Of a stretch of 64,000 bases of DNA, positions 1-6,873 are shown in pieces (position 1 is the first letter of the stretch; every line of letters begins with the position of its first letter). Source of the stretch: UBA2402 sp044371005. GTDB lineage: Bacteria > Planctomycetota > Phycisphaerae > Phycisphaerales > UBA1924. Both the position numbers and the translations under genes were made by a program. The stretch lies in assembly GCA_044371005.1 (NCBI GenBank), contig JBILUL010000006.1, positions 1 through 64,000 of the forward strand, written 5' to 3'. The notes beneath the pieces are model-generated. The model was not told the origin of the DNA and made no database searches. It saw only the letters and a program-made list of their open reading frames with translations.

Positions 1-1
1 G

Positions 2-406
2 CTCGATGTGGAGGCCATGCAGCATGCCGCGGCGTTGCTGACGGGCACGCACGATTTCGCCGCGTTCGCCGCGGCGGGCCACGGGCGAGTCTCCACCATC
101 CGCACCATCTTCGAGTGCACCGTCACGCGTGAATCCGAAGATCGCATCCGGATCTATGTCTGCGGCAGCGGGTTCCTCTGGAACATGGTGCGCATCATTG
201 CAGGGACACTGGCGGAAGTCGGCCGGGGCAGAATGCCAGCTACGGCCGTTCCCGACATCATTGCTTCAGCCAATCGCGAGAATGCAGGCCCCACACTCCC
301 CCCCACGGGCCTGTGCCTTGAGTGGATCCGCTTCGAAGATCCCGCGACACTGCCCGAACTTCCCGCGCAGGACGATGCCGAAAGCGCCGACGACCAGTGC
401 GAATGA
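2..406 (+). CDS. truA: tRNA pseudouridine synthase A, C-terminal part
   Basis: This is the C-terminal 134 codons of a protein whose start lies left of the window. The segment FLWNMVRIIAGTL followed by EVGRG is the C-terminal signature of TruA. TruA converts uridines 38-40 of the tRNA anticodon stem-loop to pseudouridine in the cytoplasm. The catalytic Asp of the family lies in the missing N-terminal half and cannot be checked. The tail after the family core (LPELPAQDDAESADDQ) is a short acidic extension. The stop is 41 bases from the convergent stop of the ABC-F gene. The family assignment is strong; only completeness is unknown. Confidence 0.93.
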   Translation, partial: LDVEAMQHAAALLTGTHDFAAFAAAGHGRVSTIRTIFECTVTRESEDRIRIYVCGSGFLWNMVRIIAGTLAEVGRGRMPATAVPDIIASANRENAGPTLPPTGLCLEWIRFEDPATLPELPAQDDAESADDQCE

Positions 407-447
407 GCCATCTGAAATCTGCAATCTGATCTCTGGCTCACCAGCGA

Positions 448-2448
448 TCAGCCGTTGGCTTCTTCAGCCCGTCGCATCCACTCGAACTCAAGAGGCTCAA
501 GATCATCCATGAGCTTCTTGCGTTCCGCGGCGAGCTGATCGCACTTCTTTGTATCACGCCAGACCGCAGGATCAGCCGTCTGCTCGTCGATCTGCTTGAT
601 GCGGATCTGCATCTGCTCGATCTTCTTCTCGACTTCGTTGGTGCTGAGCCGGGCGAGCTTGGACGCGGGCGAGCCCTTGGGCGGCGGCGGCGGAGCCGCC
701 TGCTTCTTGCGCTCTTCAGCGACGCGGCGCTGCTTGGCTGCTTCTTCCGCCTTGGCCTTGGCTTCATCCGCGGCCTTCGATGCGGCCTTCTTGCGAGCCA
801 GATCCTTCTTGTGCCATTCGGTGTAGGTGCCGGCGAAGATCTCTGCGTTGCCCTGCCCATCGAGAATGATGAGGTGATCGCAGGTGTTGTCGATGAGCGC
901 ACGATCGTGGCTGATGAGGATCATCGTCCCTTCGTAGCCGCCCTCCATGCCCAGGGCTTCTTCAAGCCGTTCGGCACTGGGAATGTCGAGGTGGTTGGTG
1001 GGTTCGTCGAGCACGATCAGGTTCTTCGCGCTGGCGAGAAGACCCGCGAGCACGGCGCGGCTGCGCTCACCGCCCGAGAGGCTGTAGAGCATCTTCTCCT
1101 GCTCGCTGCCGCTGAACAGGAACGCGCCCGCAAGATCGCGTGCTGACTGTTCGCTCATCGCCTGACTGGGCGCTTCCTTCAGGATGACGCCCTGCAGATA
1201 CCGGTAGACAGCCTGGTCGAGGTCGATGCCGTCGTGCGTCTGCTTGTAGTACCCGACCTTGACGTTGCTGCCAAGACGGACCACGCCGCTGTCGGGCGTG
1301 ATCTCGCCGAGCATCGTGCGGACCAGTGTCGTCTTGCCCGCGCCGTTGGGACCGACGATGCCCCATCGCTCGCCCCGTTCGATCTTCATCTCAAGGTTCT
1401 TGAAGAGCACCTTCACGGCACCTTCGTCATTGAGATACTGCTTCGAGAGTTCACGGACCGAAACAACAATGTCGCCGGTGCGATCGGCCTTGGGCAACTG
1501 AAGCTCGAAGGAGGACATCTCCATGGGCTTTTCGAGCAGGTTGTTGGCCTTCTCGCGATCGAGGCGCGTCTCGCGGCCCTTGGCCTGGCGAGCACGCTGC
1601 CCGGCCTTGAAGCGACGGATGTACTCTTCTTCCTTCTTGATCTTGTCCTGCTGCGATTCATACGCGCGGAGCATGACCGTGCGACGCTCGACACGAAGTT
1701 CGCGGAACTTCTCGTAGTTGCCGGGGTAGTCGATGATGCGCCCCTGCTCCACTTCGATGATCTTGCTGACGACGGCATCGAGCAGATAGCGATCGTGGCT
1801 CACCATCACGACCGCGCCGCGGAACTCGTGCGTGAGATAGTCTTCGAGCCAGAGGCGACCTTCGATGTCAAGGTGGTTGGTCGGTTCATCGAGCAGCAGA
1901 ATGTCGGGGCTCTCGAGCAGCAAGGTTCCAAGCGCCAGACGACCCTTCTGGCCGCCGCTGAGCTTGCCAACGGGAATCGAGAACTGCGCATCGGTGAAGC
2001 CAAGACCGTGAAGCACTTCCGCGATCTTGTGTTCGACCGCATATCCGCCCGCGGCTTCAACTTGTGCATCAAGCTTCTCCTGCTGCTTGAGCAGCCGATC
2101 AAGCTCCTCGCCCTTGGCTGTCGCCATCTTCTCGTAGACTTCGTGCAGCTCAGCGTGCAGCGCATGCAGCGCGGCGAAGGCTCGCTCGGCCGAGTCCTTG
2201 AGCGTCTCGTTGGGGTCGAGCGTCGGGTCCTGCTTGAGGTATCCGACGCGACAGCCACGTTGCACGACCACATCGCCCTGATCGGGCTTGATCATGCCGC
2301 AGAGGACCTTCATGAGCGTGGACTTGCCGCAGCCGTTGCGGCCGACCATGCCAACTCGGTCCCCAGGCTCAATCGTGAGGGAGATCCCGTCGAGAATGAT
2401 GTCGGTCCCGAATCGGTGGGCAATGTTCGTGGCAGTGATCAGAGGCAT
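448..2448 (-). CDS. ABC-F family ATPase (ribosome-associated, Uup/EttA-like)
   Basis: A 666-residue protein with two ABC ATPase domains in one chain and no membrane segment, the ABC-F layout. The first domain has Walker A GRNGCGKST and signature LSGGQKGRLALG. The second has GPNGAGKTT and LSGGERSRAVLAG. Both have the LDEPTNHLDI Walker B/D-loop typical of ABC-F. A charged linker joins the domains, as in members that reach the ribosomal tRNA sites. After residue 560 a Lys/Ala/Glu-rich stretch leads to a C-terminal coiled coil, as in Uup. I chose the ATG at 2448 because MPLITATNIAHRFG matches the usual ABC-F start; an in-frame extension upstream is Arg/Gly-rich and unlike the family. A role in relieving stalled ribosomes or ribosome assembly is inferred from the family. 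The exact subtype is undecided. Confidence 0.92.
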   Translation of the reverse strand: MPLITATNIAHRFGTDIILDGISLTIEPGDRVGMVGRNGCGKSTLMKVLCGMIKPDQGDVVVQRGCRVGYLKQDPTLDPNETLKDSAERAFAALHALHAELHEVYEKMATAKGEELDRLLKQQEKLDAQVEAAGGYAVEHKIAEVLHGLGFTDAQFSIPVGKLSGGQKGRLALGTLLLESPDILLLDEPTNHLDIEGRLWLEDYLTHEFRGAVVMVSHDRYLLDAVVSKIIEVEQGRIIDYPGNYEKFRELRVERRTVMLRAYESQQDKIKKEEEYIRRFKAGQRARQAKGRETRLDREKANNLLEKPMEMSSFELQLPKADRTGDIVVSVRELSKQYLNDEGAVKVLFKNLEMKIERGERWGIVGPNGAGKTTLVRTMLGEITPDSGVVRLGSNVKVGYYKQTHDGIDLDQAVYRYLQGVILKEAPSQAMSEQSARDLAGAFLFSGSEQEKMLYSLSGGERSRAVLAGLLASAKNLIVLDEPTNHLDIPSAERLEEALGMEGGYEGTMILISHDRALIDNTCDHLIILDGQGNAEIFAGTYTEWHKKDLARKKAASKAADEAKAKAEEAAKQRRVAEERKKQAAPPPPPKGSPASKLARLSTNEVEKKIEQMQIRIKQIDEQTADPAVWRDTKKCDQLAAERKKLMDDLEPLEFEWMRRAEEANG

Positions 2449-2582
2449 AGGGAGATGAGGGTAACCGTCCCGTCCACGTTTTCCCCGCCCAACGCGAATA
2501 CCGCAGTGACAGCTCGACACCAACGCTCCAGCCGCCCTGGCCCCCACCCCCCCTCACGACCACAGGACGCGGTTGAACTAGT

Positions 2583-2612
2583 CCTATAACTCTTGAGATT
2601 GGTTCTCCGCAA
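2583..2612 (-). promoter_or_regulatory. Possible promoter of the ABC-F gene
   Basis: On the minus strand TTGCGG and TATAGG are separated by 18 bases, about 130 bases upstream of the ABC-F start. The divergent pdhA gene begins about 40 bases away on the other side. The boxes are only moderate matches to the sigma-70 consensus. Confidence 0.35.
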
Positions 2613-2654
2613 CTGTTCCAAACCAAGCCGACCCTCCTACCATCGTGCCCCATT

Positions 2655-3806
2655 ATGTCAACCGCCACCGAACCCTCACCCGCTTCCAAGGCCTCCAAGA
2701 AGGCCGCCGACCTCCTCCCTGATGCCACGATCATCAAGTGGCTCAAGGACATGTTCCTGATCCGCGAGTTCGAGAACCGGACCGCGCAGGCCTATCAGCA
2801 GGCCAAGATCGGCGGCTTCTGCCACCTGTACACAGGTCAGGAAGCGGTCGCCGTGGGCACCATCAACTCGCTGAACCACGACGACCCGATCGTCACCGCC
2901 TACCGCGACCACGGCCACGCCCTGGCACGCGGCATGTCGCCCGAGGCCTGCATGGCCGAGATGTTCGGCAAGATCACCGGCTGCGCCAAGGGCAAGGGCG
3001 GCTCGATGCACATGTTCGATCGCCCCAACTGGCTCTTCGGCGGCCACGGCATCGTCAGCGCGCAGAACGCACTGGGCACCGGCCTTGCGTTCGCCGCTCG
3101 CTACGAGTGGGAAGTGCTCGGTCAGGCCATCGATGGCGGCGAAGCCAAGAAGAAGGTCGCCCTTGCATACATGGGCGACGGCGCACTGAATCAGGGCGTC
3201 CTCCACGAGTCGATGAACCTCGCGGGCCTGCTCAACATCCCCGTCATCTACATCGTTGAGAACAACGGTTACTCGATGGGCACCGCCATTGAACGCGGCA
3301 CCACGATGGCCAGCGACCTGCGCAAGAAGGCTCACGCCTACGGCATGCGCGGCGAGATCATCGATGGTCTGGACGTCCTTGATCTGTACAACGAGTTCAA
3401 GCCTCTGGTGGACTGGTGCCGCGAGGAACAGCTCCCGGCCTTCGTCGATCTCAAGACGTACCGCTACCTGGGCCACTCGATGTCCGACCCCCAGAAGTAC
3501 CGGACCAAGGAAGAAGTCGATCAGTACAAGGCCAAGGACTCGATTGACCGCCTTGCCTCGTACCTCATGGACACCTCGACCGACCGTGCCAAGGCCAACG
3601 GTGGTCGCCCGGTGCTCACCGAGCAGGCGTTCATGGATATTCAGGGCGAAGTCAAAGCCGCGGTGCAGCGTTCGCTCGAGTTCGCCGAGACCAGCCCGGC
3701 CCCCGATGTCGCGACTGAACTCTACAGCGATGTCTACCTCAACCCGATGAAGAACCTCAGCCCGATGGCTGACTACGTCATTGGCTCGAAGAACCCGCTG
3801 CTCTGA
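2655..3806 (+). CDS. pdhA: Pyruvate dehydrogenase E1 component, alpha subunit
   Basis: A 383-residue protein of the thiamine-diphosphate-dependent 2-oxo acid dehydrogenase E1 alpha family. The ThDP/Mg motif starts with GDGALNQG near residue 174 and ends with ENNGYSMGT, about 30 residues later. HRDHGHALARG-like and KGKGGSMHMF segments are also typical of pyruvate-specific E1 alpha. The enzyme decarboxylates pyruvate and passes the acetyl group to E2. The N-terminus (STATEPSPASKASKKAADL) is a short polar extension before the conserved core. The start is the ATG at 2655; there is no strong Shine-Dalgarno sequence before it. The beta subunit and E2/E3 are not next door: the next gene is on the other strand after a strong terminator, so pdhA is transcribed alone here. 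A branched-chain substrate is less likely given the motifs. Confidence 0.93.
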   Translation: MSTATEPSPASKASKKAADLLPDATIIKWLKDMFLIREFENRTAQAYQQAKIGGFCHLYTGQEAVAVGTINSLNHDDPIVTAYRDHGHALARGMSPEACMAEMFGKITGCAKGKGGSMHMFDRPNWLFGGHGIVSAQNALGTGLAFAARYEWEVLGQAIDGGEAKKKVALAYMGDGALNQGVLHESMNLAGLLNIPVIYIVENNGYSMGTAIERGTTMASDLRKKAHAYGMRGEIIDGLDVLDLYNEFKPLVDWCREEQLPAFVDLKTYRYLGHSMSDPQKYRTKEEVDQYKAKDSIDRLASYLMDTSTDRAKANGGRPVLTEQAFMDIQGEVKAAVQRSLEFAETSPAPDVATELYSDVYLNPMKNLSPMADYVIGSKNPLL

Positions 3807-3837
3807 TTGCAACAGTCCGATTCACCCCGCTCCTCAG

Positions 3838-3863
3838 CCCCGACCCACAGGTCGGGGTTTTTT
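3838..3863 (+). terminator. Rho-independent terminator of pdhA
   Basis: A perfect 8-bp stem (CCCCGACC / GGTCGGGG) with a four-base CACA loop is followed by six T. It lies 31 bases after the pdhA stop. Confidence 0.92.
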
Positions 3864-3873
3864 GTTGCCGAGG

Positions 3874-4569
3874 TCAACCAACTGAGCCAGCGGGCAACAC
3901 CGCATGGGTCAGCGGAACGACCATGACGGGATGCAATCGATAGTCTGTCACATTCGATTCACGCGTTAGTGCGGCAATGTCACTGCGTGGCGTCCTGGGA
4001 TCACACCACGCAGCAATGTTGTGCTTTTCAAGAATCAGCGGGCGGCGTGGCGCATCGTCAACCCGTTCACACATCGCACCGAAGATTCGAAACGTCCTTC
4101 CGTGCTCACTTTGTCTCCCCCACTCGCCCGCCAGCCAGACCAGTTGCCCATCGTTGCGTGTTTGCTCAAGCAACACTCCATCAGCATCCTGGGTGCAGAA
4201 CCCCATGACTGGGATCGCGCATCTGCCGCCGCCACGATAAGGCCGTTCGGTACGCAGCGATGTCAGATAGTTGACGGTCGCCAGCACCCGCGGCGTTCCA
4301 GTCGTGATTCCCCATCGCCGCAACCACCCCCACAGCATCGTCCTGAGTCTTCCTTGCAGCACGCCTCCTTGAGTCAGCGACCCGAATACCACAAGGCCAC
4401 GCGGCATGGTCGAGTACGCCGGGCCCAATGCTCTGAGTGCTCGCTGCGAGTTGAGTTGAAGCACACCCTCGGGAAAACAAGTCGCCAGTGCCGTCGCTAC
4501 AGCACTTCGCTCCTGATCCGGGACAAACTGAAACGAGATCAACTCATGCCCCTCGAGATCGCGATGCAA
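3874..4569 (-). CDS. Degenerate SRAP (HMCES/YedK-like) domain protein
   Basis: A 231-residue protein with the core landmarks of the SOS-response-associated peptidase family in order: a WGWL segment at residues 80-83, an Asn at 100, RCAIPVMGF at 116-124, LAGEWG at 146-151, and the region around 173-180 where active members have HDRMP. In true SRAP proteins the mature N-terminus is a catalytic Cys that crosslinks to abasic sites. Here no MCGR start exists, FYEW is replaced by FCTQ, and HDRMP by DAPRRP, so the known catalytic residues appear lost. The frame opens only five codons upstream of a TTG start at 4569, so a longer N-terminus in this frame is impossible. It follows rnc by 26 bases on the same strand and probably shares its mRNA. 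It could be a pseudoenzyme or an N-terminally broken gene. Confidence 0.6.
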   Translation of the reverse strand: MHRDLEGHELISFQFVPDQERSAVATALATCFPEGVLQLNSQRALRALGPAYSTMPRGLVVFGSLTQGGVLQGRLRTMLWGWLRRWGITTGTPRVLATVNYLTSLRTERPYRGGGRCAIPVMGFCTQDADGVLLEQTRNDGQLVWLAGEWGRQSEHGRTFRIFGAMCERVDDAPRRPLILEKHNIAAWCDPRTPRSDIAALTRESNVTDYRLHPVMVVPLTHAVLPAGSVG

Positions 4570-4595
4570 CGCTGCGTCAGATCATTCGAAGCGAG

Positions 4596-5327
4596 TCACT
4601 TGCCCTGATCAGCATCAACGATGAACTCGCCGTTGGCCATCTCGCGCACGACGCCCAGTTCGCGCAGTGCGATGAGTGCGGCGTCCTGCTCGGCCTTCTT
4701 CTTGGTCTGCCCCCAGGCTGGCTCGAAGCGTCTGCCGCCAATCTCCACGCAGATCTTGAAGCACTTGGCGTGGTCCGGGCCCTTCTCATCCAGAATGCGG
4801 TATGAGGGCGTGAAGCCCATGAGTTGCTGAGCGTGCTGCTGCAGGACGCTCTTGAAGTTCTGCTGGTGGCCGCTCTGGGCAGTCCGGTCGATGATCGCGG
4901 CGACGTGGGGGCGGATGAAATCCGCCGCGGCGTCGAATCCGCCATCGACATAGATTGCGCCGATCACCGCCTCAAATGCCGCCGCGGCGAGGCTCGTCGG
5001 AAGTGGGCCTGCGTTCTGCATGCCCTTGCCGAGAATGAGCGCTTCCTCGAGTTTCAGGTTCACCGCAATCGCGGCACACGCTTCACGCGAAACCGCATGA
5101 CTCTTGATCTTGGTCATGTCGCCTTCGAGCAGATTGGGAAATCGTCGGAAGGTGAGTTCAACCGTGACCAACCCCAGGACGGCATCGCCCAGGAACTCAA
5201 GCCGCTCATTGCTGTCAACGCGATTCTCGGCGTTGCTGGCGTGGGTCAGCGCAAGGTCAAGCAATGCCCGATCCTTGAATCGATACCCAATCCGCTCTTC
5301 GAGAGATGTTGGCTGCTGCTCCGACAT
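4596..5327 (-). CDS. rnc: Ribonuclease III
   Basis: A 243-residue protein with an N-terminal RNase III domain and a C-terminal double-stranded-RNA-binding domain. The signature ERLEFLGDAVLG is intact, and FEAVIGAIYVDGG supplies the second acidic metal-binding cluster. The dsRBD occupies about residues 160-230 and includes the conserved KKAEQDAA segment. The enzyme cleaves double-stranded RNA, including rRNA precursors, in the cytoplasm. Length and domain order are normal. The ATG at 5327 starts MSEQQPTSLEERIGYRF, matching the family start. It is followed by the SRAP-like gene 26 bases downstream. Confidence 0.96.
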   Translation of the reverse strand: MSEQQPTSLEERIGYRFKDRALLDLALTHASNAENRVDSNERLEFLGDAVLGLVTVELTFRRFPNLLEGDMTKIKSHAVSREACAAIAVNLKLEEALILGKGMQNAGPLPTSLAAAAFEAVIGAIYVDGGFDAAADFIRPHVAAIIDRTAQSGHQQNFKSVLQQHAQQLMGFTPSYRILDEKGPDHAKCFKICVEIGGRRFEPAWGQTKKKAEQDAALIALRELGVVREMANGEFIVDADQGK

Positions 5328-5584
5328 GCGAAATGAGTCACAACCCGAACGGCCGGATTCGGCCTGGAACGATAACGCGTTGGATTATCGGCATCGGGCA
5401 AACAGATCCCGTAGTTGAGGATCACCCAACACACTGACAAATGCCGATTCGCGAACCGTCGTGTCAATCCTACCCGCTTCAGGGGGCCGCTGCCACCCCT
5501 TCATGACTCGAACCGAGCCCGGGGCCAAAACCCTATCATACCCCAACCGTTGCCGGATACTGCCAAACACCTTCCATGAAGCAG
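5328..5584. other. Intergenic region between rnc and the rpmH promoter
   Basis: About 250 bases between divergent genes. I see no credible coding frame or RNA gene. The 5' end of the rnc mRNA must lie here, but no convincing -35/-10 pair stands out on the minus strand. Confidence 0.5.
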
Positions 5585-5613
5585 TTGCAACGGCTTGGGG
5601 GAGTGGCTAGAAT
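5585..5613 (+). promoter_or_regulatory. Sigma-70-like promoter of rpmH
   Basis: TTGCAA and TAGAAT are separated by exactly 17 bases. The predicted start, near 5620, gives a leader of about 134 bases before rpmH. No stable leader structure was recognised. Confidence 0.65.
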
Positions 5614-5753
5614 CAAGGCCCGTTGGGTATTCAGCGGGATCTTCTTGGTGGCGGCGGGTCAATGTTCGACGCCAGCGAAAGTTGTTGGGACTTCAAGTAG
5701 TACGCAGTTCAGGGCTGGCGTCGATTCGCTCAGCCTCGCTCAGGAGACGATTC

Positions 5754-5894
5754 ATGCATTATCCGCACCGCATCAGCCGTATCAAGCGCAAGCGCTCCAT
5801 TGGCTTCCGCGCCCGCATGAAGTCGACCGCCGGTCGCAAGATGATGAACCGCAAGCGTCGCGCTGGCCGTTCGCTCAACGTGGCCGACAAGTAA
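5754..5894 (+). CDS. rpmH: 50S ribosomal protein L34
   Basis: A 46-residue, very basic protein. The segments GFRARMKSTAGRKM and NRKRRAGR are the L34 signature. L34 is a small protein of the large ribosomal subunit. The ATG at 5754 has a good AGGAG Shine-Dalgarno sequence 7 bases upstream; longer frames extending upstream lack family resemblance. The N-terminus MHYPHRISRIKRKRS differs from the usual MKRTYQPS start, so the first ten residues are divergent. The usual neighbours rnpA, yidC and dnaA are absent, so the classic origin-linked rpmH cluster is not conserved here. A strong terminator follows 25 bases after the stop. Confidence 0.92.
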   Translation: MHYPHRISRIKRKRSIGFRARMKSTAGRKMMNRKRRAGRSLNVADK

Positions 5895-5918
5895 GCCACA
5901 CTGACATCCAGTCAATCG

Positions 5919-5949
5919 CCGCCGCGTTCACGCGGCGGTTTTCTTTTTT
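5919..5949 (+). terminator. Rho-independent terminator of rpmH
   Basis: An 8-bp perfect stem (CCGCCGCG / CGCGGCGG) with loop TTCA is followed by a T-rich run with one C. It lies shortly after the rpmH stop. Confidence 0.92.
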
Positions 5950-5997
5950 CACCTCTCCTCCCGCCGGCATGGGGAACAAACCCCTGCAAATCGTTCT

Positions 5998-6025
5998 TTG
6001 AACTGTGACCGCAATCGGGTATTCT
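5998..6025 (+). promoter_or_regulatory. Promoter for a leaderless pseudopilin mRNA
   Basis: TTGAAC and TATTCT are separated by 16 bases. The -10 box ends only six bases before the ATG at 6032, so the expected transcription start coincides with the start codon. No Shine-Dalgarno sequence is present. Confidence 0.6.
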
Positions 6026-6031
6026 CCGACC

Positions 6032-6844
6032 ATGCTCAAGCGCCGCGCCGGCTTCACGCTCATCGAGTTGCTCGTGGTCATCGCCGTGATCGCGCTGCTC
6101 ATCTCCCTGATCCTCCCGGCTCTTGGCAAAGCTCGCGAAGCTGGCCGCTGCGTCATCTGCCTCTCCAATCAGCGGCAGATCGGCATGGCCCTCTCGATGT
6201 ACTCAAGTACCTTCAAGGAGTGGATCCCACGAGAGTCGGGAGTCAGCGAAACGCCCACGGGCGGTCGCCCCACTGCCGCGATGCATTCGGGTTCCACGTA
6301 CAACCTCGCCTGGGCCTACACGCTCCGCCCCATGCTCGACGCCCGCGCCAACTGGGCCACCTCAGACCAGGGCCTGCGCGACCAGTATGCCGGTGCAATC
6401 TACTACCGCGATCCATCACGCCCGAAGGACCTGCACAACATCCACTACGTGAACAACGGGCTTTCCTTCCGCTATCGAGGCCCCACTCAGGCCCCACTGT
6501 GCACCAACGTGGGCAAGCCGCCCACGCCCCTGCACAAGTACACCCGCCCCACTTCCTCCATCATCTACCTGTCGTGCTTTACCGATGACCCGCAGGGTGC
6601 CCGCTTCGGCGCGTGGTACGGGTCGGGAAACACGGAAGCCATGATCGCCATCTACTACGACATGTGGAACAAGTCGAACGTCGATGGAGTGGGTTCCTCC
6701 GACTACACGACCTGGCAGCGCACGGCTCCGATGCGCCACTCACGTGGTGCAAATGCGATGTACTTCGACGGACACGCCGCGACCATGAAGCGGGACGATG
6801 TCCTCAACATCGCCAACTGGGATGACGGCGACTACGCCCGCTGA
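6032..6844 (+). CDS. Type IV pseudopilin-like protein (planctomycete prepilin/H-X9-DG class)
   Basis: A 270-residue protein with a class III signal: basic MLKRRAG, then the cleavage motif G/FTLIELLVVIAVIALLI as a single hydrophobic helix. ALGKAREAGRCVICLSNQRQIG follows, the usual start of the large planctomycete pseudopilin families. Near the C-terminus NAMYFDGHAATM resembles the H-X9-DG element. Such proteins are processed by prepilin peptidase and sit in the cytoplasmic membrane with a periplasmic globular domain; their substrates are unknown. No secretion or pilus assembly gene is adjacent. I start at the ATG at 6032, where the prepilin leader begins. A related protein lies at 59360-60319. 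Confidence 0.88.
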   Translation: MLKRRAGFTLIELLVVIAVIALLISLILPALGKAREAGRCVICLSNQRQIGMALSMYSSTFKEWIPRESGVSETPTGGRPTAAMHSGSTYNLAWAYTLRPMLDARANWATSDQGLRDQYAGAIYYRDPSRPKDLHNIHYVNNGLSFRYRGPTQAPLCTNVGKPPTPLHKYTRPTSSIIYLSCFTDDPQGARFGAWYGSGNTEAMIAIYYDMWNKSNVDGVGSSDYTTWQRTAPMRHSRGANAMYFDGHAATMKRDDVLNIANWDDGDYAR

Positions 6845-6873
6845 ATCAGCCGCACCGCCCGCTGGCCCAGACC

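Noticed and set aside
1234..2589. 451-codon plus-strand frame opposite the ABC-F gene
   Set aside because: It is the antisense of a clearly real ABC-F gene; GC-rich codon bias leaves antisense frames open. No family motif.
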